From positions 53,977,244 through 54,041,243 of the forward strand of contig CM054155.1 of the NCBI GenBank assembly GCA_028751875.1: a stretch of DNA of 64,000 bases. Reading direction: 5' to 3'. Below, piece after piece: positions 29,640 to 39,776 of this stretch (position 1 is its first letter; each line of letters begins with the position of its first letter). The translations under genes were made by a program, and so were the position numbers. Below the pieces are notes generated by a model. That model did no database searches, had not been told where the DNA came from, and saw only the letters and a program-made list of their open reading frames with translations. Source of the DNA: Rapana venosa. Lineage: Eukaryota; Mollusca; Gastropoda; Neogastropoda; Muricidae.

Positions 29640-31665
29640 TTTACACTGGGGTGAATGGGATCAATGTATAAGGCCTGACGTAGGGCACCATTTTGGGTAT
29701 TGAAAACTCTGACATGGTCAACCATGTCAATCGGCAAGCAAGAACACGCTCATACAAATTTCTGTTAGATGGCAGAATGGAATTGTTCAGCTGGTGTCTT
29801 CCACGAGCTGAAAGAATGGAACTAAATGTAATACAGGCTCTTGGAAAGCAAGCTCTACATAGAGATTGCTTCCTTCCAAGTCTGTGTCAGGATGGGACCA
29901 CTGGGGCAGTCATTTATCTCCACATGAACGATGACTGTGCTGACTTGGTCCTGTGGCACCAGATTATGTAGCCACTGAGTAAGACTTACGACAGTTAAAC
30001 CTCTTACACAGACTTTAAATAGAGAGTTATTTTGTGCTTCCAAACGTCTAGGGTTGATATACTTAACAACAGAGTCACCAATAAGAATGGAGGAAGCTTC
30101 TGCAGGAATACCTATATTTTTCCAGACCTGTTCAGGATTTTCTTTCATTTCTGTATGAGGCTGCTTAGTTTCTAAATTAGTTGTCCTTATTGCCTTTGAG
30201 GCTACATAATCCCTATTTGAAGAGCTAAAAACTTGTTTCTTAGGGTCCTGATCCTGTCTGAGAGTTGAAAGTATCTGAAAACGGTTTTCAAGAGTGACAA
30301 TTACCACCTCTACCTCTGTGCCTGCATTTTGAGTTGGGGAGTTTTCACTTGTGGCCTTCTCAGCAACGTCATGAACAGACATAGAGTGGTCACTACTATC
30401 ATCCTTTACTGCTGTGTAGACAACTGACTGAGACGGTGAAAAAACACCTAAAGCTTGTTCCTCTGTGTCTTTGTCACACATGGTTTGATCACTATTTTTT
30501 GTCACTGGCATGTCATACTGTGTGCATTCATTTTTACTTGAGGGAGTTTTTGTTTTAAGATTCTTTAATTAGAACTGAACTGTCCCTAGAGTTGTTTTTA
30601 GAGAGTGGTTTTCTTTCATGAGTCTATTAATCATAGCATCACATTTTGACAGGTAGTTTGTAGCCTATCAATGGCATTCAAGAGTGACCGGACCTTGAGG
30701 TCAGTGTGATGCTTAAGCTCATGTTTGATGGAGCATTTGCAGTCCTCCAGTCTAGAGGAAAACTCCACCTCTTGGTCAGCAAGTTTTGTAAGCATAATGT
30801 TGAGAGTGGTGTCAATGGACTGCAGTTTTTCAGTTACAGTTTTGTTAGCATGTTGTGAGGGACACACTGTCCCTCTTGAATAACTTTTTGTGTGCTTCAC
30901 CAGTTTAGGTATCGCTTTCACTCTGTCAGTTTTGGGTGGTGTACACACACCACCATCAGACATTGCACTAGGTGTCACAGTGAGCTCAAGATCTTTGCTA
31001 CATTTGTGATCACGATCTTGTTTGTCAGTGGGAATAGTTAGGCTCACTTCAGTTTTCTTTGGCCAGGGAGATACCAATAAAGCATTTATCATGTCCACAA
31101 GAACATTGTCACAGAGATTCTTCTGCTGTAGTGGAAGATGAGGGGGGAGAGGCAGAGATAACTGCCATATGATCAGTTGAGGGCGCAGACAATGGTACTC
31201 TGCCACCGTCATCAGTTGGGAAAGAGAGTGAGAGTAAAGTATATCGAAGTGAGTAGGAATCACAATTTTCACAGAACATCGTAACAACATCTTTCAACAC
31301 TTTGCATTCATATTTGTCCCGTTTTGCACAGTCTATTCCCTGACACAGTAGGGTTCTTGTGCCTTGTGCAAAATACAGGGACAGAGTCACGCATTTTATA
31401 TCATTATGGAACACACGAAGGATTGATTTGATTAGTTGGGTCGGTACTTGATCTTCAAAAAATAGTGGAAGACAAAGAGGGTTTTCTTTAAAGTCATAGT
31501 CAGTTTTTCTCGATCAGAATAGAATCATTATCAATGGATGCATAGCGATAATACAAACAGTTTCTTCATAGGAGTAGTTTTTTTTTCTGAACAAGCATCA
31601 TTTTTCTGGAGGCATTCCAAAGTTGGTTGAAGTTTTGTATCACATATTGTTGAGGCATCAGACAT
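29640..31665 (-). pseudogene. ORF1 protein of LINE element A: zinc-finger-like, coiled coil and SGNH-esterase-like domain
   Basis: ORF1 proteins of CR1-type LINEs bind RNA, and some carry an esterase domain. From ATG 31,665 (MSDASTICDTKLQPTLECLQ) a Cys-rich segment follows (LLCQGIDCAKRDKYECK, then FCENCDS) at about 31,350-31,260. A heptad-rich segment (KLQSIDTTLNIMLTKLADQE; LRTT-like end) lies at about 30,840-30,640. The C-terminal domain has SSILIGDSVVKYINPRRLEA (the GDS nucleophile block), STVIVHVEINDCPSGPI (normally GIND) and IDPIHPSVKG (the D..H block) near 29,660. Several stops and frameshifts split it. It reads in the same direction as, and upstream of, the element A ORF2. Confidence 0.72.
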
Positions 31666-32199
31666 TGAAGCTGTTTATGTAATCACTTTTTCCCTGACAG
31701 CCTGTTGTGGCAACATCATTATTCCGTGTGCCAGCCTCTTCCTAGTGGGACAGTCAAGGGAGCTAACAGCCACCCATAACAGTCATACCCTGTACCCAGA
31801 ATTTACTGCCTGTCAATGTCATTGGCATCATCAACACAGTACAAACAGAGAGTGAAACAGGGGAGTTAAGTTCTCATTATTACACACTGGGGGGTGATTA
31901 CACAGGCTGTCAACACAACACTGTGACGTCACGCACTCCCGAGCAGTGCAAAACAAACCGTTACTAGTTTACCCAAGCAGGCCCAGTGAACAAATATCAC
32001 TGGCAGTTTTCCATCATAATTTCATGTATGTACTTAAATGTCAATTAAGAGTCCATACCTGTTTTTTAAGAAAGAAAAAATTAACAGCACTGGACTCCCA
32101 TCACATTCACTGACACACAGGTAAAATCTTGGAAGGATTAGCACACACTAACAGGGTTAAAACATCAACTTTGGCACAGATATCAACGAACACGCCCTG
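31666..32199. other. Probable 5' untranslated part of element A; no gene seen
   Basis: There are no supportable reading frames. The sequence lies directly upstream of ORF1 of element A; the element's 5' end may be in this stretch, but I could not fix it. Confidence 0.4.
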
Positions 32200-32527
32200 T
32201 CCTGTCTGAGAGCAGCGAAGAGAGAGAAGACATAACGAACAGATGGATGGAATATTGTGTTGAGTTATACTCGCATCGAGCAACTGGAGATTCTGAAGTG
32301 CTGAATGTCCCACCATCATCTCAAACAGCCCCATTTAGTTTACTGAGAGAGGAAGTTGCAAAAGCAGTCTGATTTCTAAAACCGGGAAAATCTGCAGGTG
32401 TTGAAAATGTCCCATCTAAAATGGCGCAAGGAGGAGGTGACCCATGTATAGACGTACTCCACTGAAACAACAACAACATCTGGCAGACTGAGGTATGTCC
32501 AAAAGGGTGGAAACAATCACTTACAAT
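32200..32527 (+). pseudogene. RTE-like LINE fragment K, left part
   Basis: A plus-strand RTE reverse transcriptase N-terminal fragment, with SLLREEVAKAV, a stop, FLKPGKSAGVENVPSKMAQG, NNNNIWQTEVCPKGWKQSLTI. It resembles element D (KIWQTGKWPTPWTQSLIITL). The reading is cut at TTACAAT (32,521-32,527) by element E and resumes at 35,514 with ITLPKRGN. Confidence 0.75.
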
Positions 32528-35513
32528 CATCATCATCATCAGACCCGTGACCTTGGCGGTCGTTGGGGAGACACGAAAGAGGATGCCGTGGTAAGCCTAC
32601 TCCATCCATCTCGGTCCTCGGCTCTGCGCAGTAGTGCCGAGTCGTTCATCCTGGTCCATTCTCTGATGTTGTCCATCCATGACTTGTTCTGTCTTCCCTT
32701 CTTTTCTGCCACCTTCGAGTGTTCCCTGCAGTACTGTTTTGGCAGAGTGTTGTGGCGGGTGACGTGGCCGACCCATGTCAGCTTTTTCTTTTTGAAGATG
32801 GTGAGAAGGGGTTCCTGTGGACCTACCAGCTGTGTTATTTGACTCTTGACAAATTCATTGGTCTTTCGTTCTCTCCAGGATATGCCCAGTAGTTTTCTAT
32901 GGCATTTTGTTTCAAATAACTGGATTCACTTTGCTGTTTCAGCATTCAGTGTCCAGGTTTCACTTCCGTACAGCAGGATAGTCTGAATTAGGGCTTTGTA
33001 GAGCTTTAGTTTGATTGGGAAAACTGATCTCTTTACTTTTCCATATGGTGGTGAGTTTTGTCATGGAAGATGTTGCCATGGCTATTCTGACTTTGATTTC
33101 TGTCGTTGATCGCCCGTCCTTTGTGAGTGTAGCGCCAAGGTATTTAAAAGCGTCTACGACCTCCAGTTGTTGGCCGTTCATGTAAATTTTAGCAGTGGCG
33201 TTGCTCGTGCTGTTCACAAGTACTTTACTTTTCTCCGAGCTCACCTCCATCCCATATGCTCCAGCTCTGTTGTCAAGTCTGGTCGTAAGATCTTGCAGCT
33301 CTGTGTTACTTCCGCCCATGAGGTCAATGTCATCGGCAAACCGCAAGTTGTTGAGGGGTCTGCCGCCAATGGAGATGGTAGAGTGGAAGTCATGGAGGGT
33401 CTCTCTAATGTTTTCCAAGAACAGATTGAACAGGAGTGGAGATAACAGGCAACCTGTCGGACCCCAACTGTGGTTTTAAAGTAGTCTCCGACCTGATTGT
33501 TCAGAAGGACTGCACTGCTTGCAGTGTTGTATAGTGCTTGAATGGTTTGCACTAGTCCTTCTTCAATGCCAAACATTCTGAGGACCTGCCACAGGCCTTC
33601 GTGTCATACTCTGTCGAAAGCCTTCTTGAAGTCAATGAAGTTGTGGAACAGGTCACTCTGATGTTGAAGATGTTTTTCCATCAGGATGTGGCAGTTAAAG
33701 ATCTGTTCGATTGTGCTCCTGCCTGCCCTGAACCAGCTTGTTCCTCTGCAAGGTGTTTTCTGCCTCCTTATTGAGTCGATTCAAAATAACTTTGAGCATG
33801 ATCTTGCTGGCGTGGCTGATGAGGCTGATTGTTCTATAGTTTTGGCATTGGTGTAAATTCCCCTTCTTGGGCAGGGGTATGATGAGTGATTGTGTCCATT
33901 CTGTTGGCCACTGTTTTGTCTCCCAAATCTTCTGACAGATAGCTGTAACATGTGTGATGACTGTTTCGCCACCATGTTTGAGCAGCTCTGCTGGTATGTC
34001 TGCTCCTGGGGACTTTCCTACTGGTAAGCTGCGGATGGCTTCTTCCACTTCTTCCCTCAGTATAGGTAATGGCGAGGGTGCTCTTGATGTTGCTGCTTTC
34101 TCTTCTATTATGCTCTTGTCAGGTTGTATTGGGTAGTTGTACAGTTCTTGACAATACTCAGACCACCTGTTCAATGGAGCTGAGCTTTCTGTGAGGAGGT
34201 TTCCGGAGCTGTCTTCAATGACTGATGATTTGGTTTGAAGTGGTTTTGTGAGTTTCTTCAGGGTGTCGTATGCATTTTACTGTTGCCCACTTTCATGCTT
34301 TTTTCAATCTCACCACATTGATCACTGATCCACTTCTCTCTGGCCTTTAACATTGACTTCTTTACAAGATTGTTGGCCTCCCGGTATTCTTTAGGGTTGA
34401 AAGACCTGGTTGGTTTCAGTGCTCTGCTTGTATCGCAGAGGTCCAAGATGTCATTAGTAGTCCATGGCTGGTGTTTATTGCTCTAACGACCGAGTACCTC
34501 CTCTGCTGTTTCTCGGACTGCCTCATTAAAGTTGTTGGTGAGGTCTTTGATGTCATTGTCCAGGAGGGTTAATGCCGCAAAACGTCCGCCAAGCTTAGCT
34601 TGGAAGATCTCCTCGACATCTGGATCTTTTAGTTTGTCCACGTCAAATTTGATACGTGGGTTTGCAGGCTGTTTGTTTTTCTTCAGCTTCATTTTGAATA
34701 CCAGCAGCACAAGGTCGTGGTCGCTGCCTATGTCAGCTCCAGGGTAGGTTCTTGTTCTGGCTCTGTTGATGCTGGATTTGAAGCGCCGTGGTGTTAAGAT
34801 AAAATCTATTTGGTTATGGATCTTGCCGTTTGGCGCATGCCAGGTTGTCCTCCTTGACTGCTTGTGGGGATAGAGGGTATTGGCAATGGTAAGTCTGTGG
34901 GTGCAGGAAAACTCCAGCAGACGTAGTCCCCTGTCGTTGGTCTCTCCAGTTCCAAACTGACCAACTGTTCCGGCCCATTGGTTGTAAGAGTCAGGACCTA
35001 CTTTGGCGTTAAAATCCCTTTGGATGATGATGATGTCTTTAATGGGTATTTTCATAATGGTCTCTTCAAGATCTTTGTAAAATTCTTCTACTTCTTCATC
35101 TGCATGGTCAGATGATGGTGCATAGATTTGTATGATGGTGATGGTCTTTGGCTTAGCCGACACTCGGATGCTGATAATCCTGCTGGAAGCCGGTGTACAG
35201 CTGATAATGCACCCCACTACTTACTTTCTGACAACAAATGCCACTCCATGTTGGTGATGTTTCTCTTGGCCACTGTACCAGATCTTGTTGCCTTCTTCAG
35301 TCAATGTCTTACCAAATCCTGTCCATCTCATTTCTCCTAGTCCAATAATGTCCCATTTATAGAGGCTAAGCTCATACTCTAGTTCTTTGATTTTTCCGCA
35401 CTGGAAGAGTGTATGGACGTTCCATGTACCAATGGTGATCTGTTCTTTAGGGAGCTTAAGTAATGTTTGAACTCCAGTAGCTGACTTGTCACTTCGTCAC
35501 TTCGACCCTGGTG
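32528..35513 (-). mobile_element. RTE/BovB-like LINE element E, near complete, minus strand
   Basis: A 2,986-bp element flanked by TTACAAT (32,521-32,527 and 35,514-35,520). The endonuclease reads ITIGTWNVHTLFQCGKI near 35,430, IIGLGEMRWTGFGKT, IIQIYAPSSDHADEEVEEFY, RDFNAKVGPDSYNQW, HNQIDFILTPRRFKSSINRA and YPGADIGSDHDLVLLVFKMK. The reverse transcriptase reads RSLPVGKSPGADIPAELLKH, WTQSLIIPLPKKGNLHQCQN, a VDFKKAFDRV-type block at about 33,625, GVRQVACYLH and LRFADDIDLMGGSN. The C-terminal region has LNAETAKWIQ and a LTWVGHVTRHNTLPKTV-like block, and the element ends in a (GAT)n tail. Frameshifts are few compared with its neighbours, so it is relatively young. Confidence 0.9.
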
Positions 35514-35551
35514 TTACAATAACAGTGACAATAACACTTCCAAAAAGAGGC
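35514..35551 (+). pseudogene. RTE-like LINE fragment K, right part
   Basis: A short continuation after element E. After the second TTACAAT it reads ITLPKRGN, which completes the RT block left open at 32,527. It runs directly into a 3' fragment of the element B family at about 35,552. Confidence 0.65.
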
Positions 35552-35694
35552 AACCTGGGCTGCCTGTATTGCAGATGATCTTAGAGAAAGGGGCATACAT
35601 GAGGAGGAAGCTCAAAACAGAGATAGAGGGAGAAGGCTCATCAATGTCAAACCTCCCCTGGGAGAAACATGACAAAAAAGGAAGAAGAAGAAGA
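35552..35694 (+). mobile_element. 5'-truncated 3' end of a family B LINE
   Basis: About 143 bp closely matching 24,843-24,980: GGGCTGCCTGTATTGCAGAT, the stop context GAGAAACATGACAAAAAAG and the (GAA)n tail. It defines the family B 3' terminus independently. Fragment K is not recognisable beyond it. Confidence 0.88.
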
Positions 35695-36168
35695 TTTGTG
35701 GCCTTATCTAAGACTCAAGTCGAGAGAAATATTTGTTAAGGTTTCCCATTTTCAGTTCCAGATTTTCTTTTTTTGTTTTATTCATATAATGCTTGATTTA
35801 TTTTTGGACAGATATATGAATGTTATACATATGAAAGGTAAGTCAATTTTCAAAATAATTGAGTTGCACAGTCAACTGTTCATACTGTTACCCCAGAATA
35901 TGTTAGACTGGTCTTAAAAAGATCCTTACCATGCTTCGGGAAAGAGAGCTTGTCTTGTCTATTTTCTTTTAATTTATATCGAATTTTCGATACTTTTCTT
36001 CAGTGCTATTCCGTGAACAATGTCAAGCCAAGTCAAGTCAAAAAACGCTTTAATGATCCCATGAAGGGCAATTACAATATCAGTCGATGCATTGATATGA
36101 ATCATAACCTCAAAAGACACAAGGGAGCTACATTTCATGTTGATGTACATTCCCAAATAACTTAAAAT

Positions 36169-36249
<81 letters not shown>

Positions 36250-36254
36250 TCTCC

Positions 36255-36306
<52 letters not shown>

Positions 36307-38395
36307 GACCATTGCCTAAAAAGATATATACACTTATTATTGTCGCATTTGTGAGCCTTTGAATGGTAAAATATTTAAGTCTTTGTAGTCAGCTCTGATC
36401 ATGTATTACAGTTTAGCTTTATAAGTTTCCTAGCTCTTTCATGCAGACAACATAGGTGCTTCAAGTTACCTTCACTGGCGTTTTCCCACAAAGCAAAGGC
36501 ATAGTTGATGAAAGATAAACTATGTACATGAAAAACATATTTTCTAGCATGACAATTCAGGAAAATCTTAATATTTCTGAGCTGATATATTATTGTGGAG
36601 ATACACTTTCCTATGTGAGCAATGTGGTCTAACTGTGATATGTTGTTGTCAATGGTAACTCCTAGTACTTTATGTGAAGTGGCTTGTTCTACCTGTTTGT
36701 ACATAGAATAAATATTGAAATGGGCACTGTAATTTTTACTGCTTGTTAAGCATAGTCACAAGCATGCATTTAGTTTTGATGGAGTCTAAAGACATACGAT
36801 CTAATTCAGTCAAATTGATGAGCTTATCTATATTTATTTGTATATTGCTTACTAATGTATGTGGATCAGTATGGTTTTAGTGAAGTAAGGTGTCATCAGC
36901 AAATAGTTCACATGATCATTCTATATACAATGATAAAGTGTATAATCGAAAATAGAAGTAGTCCTAACAGGGATCCTTGTTGTTTACCAAAGTTTAATGG
37001 AAATGTCAGTTTGCTTGAAACTAATTCCAACGATTTCTTGACGTTTGTTTATAAATGAAGCAATCAACTTTAAAGCTTGATTGGACAATTTATAATATAC
37101 TACAGATGAGCTTGAATATGAGTTTCAATTGATTTAGAAATAAGAGTTAGTATAGGTATCAGTGTGTAATTAGATGGATTACAAGTGTCACCTGATTTCT
37201 TGAATGATATAAAGTTTGCTTGTTTAAATTTCCGGTGATAACTGTTGTCAATACTTAGATTGGTTACATATGTTAGAGTGTCTGCAATAGCGTTTGCAGA
37301 AGTTTTCAGTATTTTGCTATCAATGCCATCAAGATTTCTTGATCCTGACTGTTTTAATTTCACCAGGGTTTTAAATACTTCAAAACTCTCACTGGCAGTA
37401 TAACAAAGCTAGAAGAAATACTTCTGAAAGCATAATATTGTTAAAGTTCTTCAAGATTGTTTTCGTCTGTTTGGTCTCTTATGACATTGTGCAAAGCAAT
37501 CATTGTAAAATAAAGAGTTTGATTTATCAGGTGATATTTCCTTTCTTATTTTCTGAACGCTAGAGTTTGATTAATTATTTTTCAGAGTATCAATAGTCTT
37601 CCAAATTAATGTTGGGTTTTGTGTAGAAGATACTAATGTTTTAAAGTATTTTGTTTTTGTAGTACATTGCATTGGGTCTATTTTGTTTTGTTGCTCTATG
37701 CATAGCTCTGTTTGTTTTGTTTTTAGTAAATAAATTGTAAATTGCATTCCATATGTGATCAACTTTGTTAGCTGCGGAGGTTTTATGAACTGTTTTATTG
37801 CTTTTTTGCAATAGGTGCATATTTCTTATAAACTGAACTAAATAATGTTACCCAATAGTTAACTGCACCATTAGAATAAGTTATCTTTTAGACATAATTT
37901 ATACCTCGGCAGTAAAGATCTGCAAGAAATGTATTTTTGTCAAAGTGTCAAAAGCAGCTGTAGGATATTTCCTTATTACCAGGTTTAAGAATTTTAACTC
38001 CATTTTCCCCATGTTAAACATATTGATGAGTCATCTCTACAGCCATTTTGAACAGAAAAGAAGTGTTTAATGTGTTCATCTTTGCATTAAAATGAACATG
38101 ATCAATAGGATTACTTGTTTATTAGTTATTCGAGTTGGACAAGCAATCAACTGCTCTAACCTATACATGGCACAACTGTCAATCCATTTAGTTTTGGGGA
38201 TTGTTAAGCCAATCATATAGTCTCCAAGAGAAAAGGGTAATTTACTTGGATTTGATAATAGCAGAATTCACCGTGAAATTAAATTTGCCATATCAAAAAA
38301 TATTTTGGCAGGGTTTCTGTATATAAATCCTACATCAATCGGTTGAGAATGTCTGACAGTTATATCAAGCCAAATACATTCTACACTATACTTTT
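35695..38395 (-). mobile_element. Degraded CR1-like LINE related to element A, minus strand
   Basis: Recognisable blocks on the minus strand are 37,363-37,100 (RNLDGIDSKILKTSANAIAD and KFKQANFISFKKSGDTCNPS, the RT N-terminus), 36,960-36,840 (RT centre with a CLLMTP-like remnant of the FADD region) and 36,704-36,399 (HKVLGVTIDNNISQ, CHARKYVFHVHSLSFINYAF). Upstream 37,560-38,350 is AT-rich with fragments only (QNPTLIWKTIDTLKN). The 3' part (35,695-36,170) is non-coding. It looks like a family close to element A but older. Boundaries are approximate. Confidence 0.65.
36174..36301. repeat. (CT)n followed by (CA)n microsatellite
   Basis: CT-rich tract at 36,174-36,276 with a few TTC and CCT interruptions, then a CA tract to 36,300. 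It gives rise to long Arg/Glu-rich artefactual frames on the minus strand. Confidence 0.95.
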
Positions 38396-38401
38396 CCAGA
38401 T

Positions 38402-38446
38402 GAGAGAGAGAGAGAGAGAGAGAACTCTGAACTCTGAACTCTGAAC
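38402..38446. repeat. (GA)n tract and three GAACTCT units
   Basis: A short GA microsatellite (38,402-38,422) is followed directly by three tandem copies of a 7-bp unit AACTCTG. It sits at the upstream edge of the degraded LINE at 35.7-38.4 kb. Confidence 0.85.
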
Positions 38447-38869
38447 GTGTTTAATATGTACATTGGCCTTAGGCCACAATACACGGAGTTTGGGGGAAGG
38501 AGGGGAATCAACATACTGGTATATACAGTACCATAGTATATGGAAGAAAATACAACAAACAAACCAACAACCGATTCAAGTGAATTATGACAACAGTGAT
38601 CAAGTCTTGGACTATGAACTAGATAAACAATGCTATTTGACTGCGTAAATATTGCTAACAGCATATATCAAAATCGGTATATATCAAAATGTAATATTTC
38701 AATTCAGGTTGCTAAAAGCACTATTTGTAGAGACATATCTTATTTGACACACGTATCAATTAAGTTACATTATGACACAACAATTTCTTCCTTCTATTCA
38801 TGGAATGGAATATGTATCTGGATAGATAATGACTGTGATCTCCATTTGCTGTTTTGAGTAGCTCTGGTC
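38447..38869. other. No gene recognised
   Basis: AT-rich sequence with short unassigned frames only. It starts with a stretch (TACATTGGCCTTAGGCCACA) containing a 10-bp palindrome, but I cannot assign it to a repeat family. Confidence 0.4.
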
Positions 38870-39515
38870 ACTCTCAGCGGAAAAGAACTGGAGACAGTTG
38901 ACCATTTCAAGTACCTTGGAGCCATCATAAGTGAGGAGGGATCGAAGACCGAAATCCTAGCAAGAGCGGCACAAACAGCAGCAGCAATGGCAAGACTGAA
39001 GACCATATGGAGGGACAGAAACATCCCTCTCGGAACCAAGGTGAAGTTGCTAAACGCGCTAGTCACCTCAATCATGTTTTTACGCATGTGAGGCATGGAC
39101 ACTGAACGCGACCTACAAAGGAGGATCCAAGCAGTAGAAAAAGAGATGCCTCAGAAGCTCCTTGGCATCTCATACAAGGACGATGTCCCCCAACAATGAA
39201 GTCCGCAGAATGATCACTCAACAAGTTTCGGGACTATGAAGACCTACTGACCACGGCAAAAAAGAGGAAACTCAGATGGTATGGGCACGTAAAACGCTCA
39301 GAAGGACTTTCAAAGACCATCCTGCAAGGAACAGTCCCCGGGGAAGAGAAGACGGGGCAGACAGAGGAGAAAGTGGGCCGACGACCTCCGTGATTGGACA
39401 GGAGAGAACTTCAGTGTCACCCAGGCACTCACCCACGACCGCGCTAAGTGGAGCCAGCTGGTCCACCGTTCGTCCTTCATGCAGCGCCCCTACGACCCTG
39501 GCGGGTTACGGGACC
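38870..39515 (+). pseudogene. RTE-like LINE C-terminal fragment (family D type)
   Basis: Plus-strand region after the RT catalytic core: ELETVDHFKYLGAIISEEGS, ARAAQTAAAMARLKTIWRDR, LGTKVKLLNALVTSIM, LQRRIQAVE, LLGISYKDD and, after shifts, GRQRRKWADDLRDWTGENFS. The block order and the end (GCGGGTTACGGGACCAG) parallel the 3' end of element D. It is 5'-truncated, with at least three frameshifts. Confidence 0.78.
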
Positions 39516-39529
39516 AGTGAACAGTGAAC

Positions 39530-39775
39530 AGTGATATTGGTACATCAATACATTCAGTTAAAAACTTATCCCTTAAATCGGAGTACATTGAGCATTCAAA
39601 CAAAAACTGGGCTTCGTTTTCTAATTTTGTTTTACAAAATGGACAAAGTTTTTCTTGCTTATTTGCAGTATATCTACAATCATTGTTATTAAGAGGTAAA
39701 ACACTCAACCTAGCTTGTGTAATAGCAACTCGAAAACAATATGTGTCTATTGAGTTAATGTAGTTTTCTTTTATT
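39530..39775 (-). pseudogene. LINE C-terminal fragment with CPFC...C zinc-knuckle-like motif
   Basis: The minus strand reads LPLNNNDCRYTANKQEKLCP, FCKTKLENEAQFLFECSMYS and DLRDKFLTECI. The CxxC...H/Q...C region is typical of the extreme C-terminus of many CR1/RTE-group LINE polyproteins. Only this end is present. It is bounded by the RTE fragment on the left and element F on the right. Confidence 0.6.
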
Positions 39776-39776
39776 G

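Noticed and set aside
35974..36312. 112-codon Arg/Glu-rich frame
   Set aside because: A translation of the CT microsatellite.
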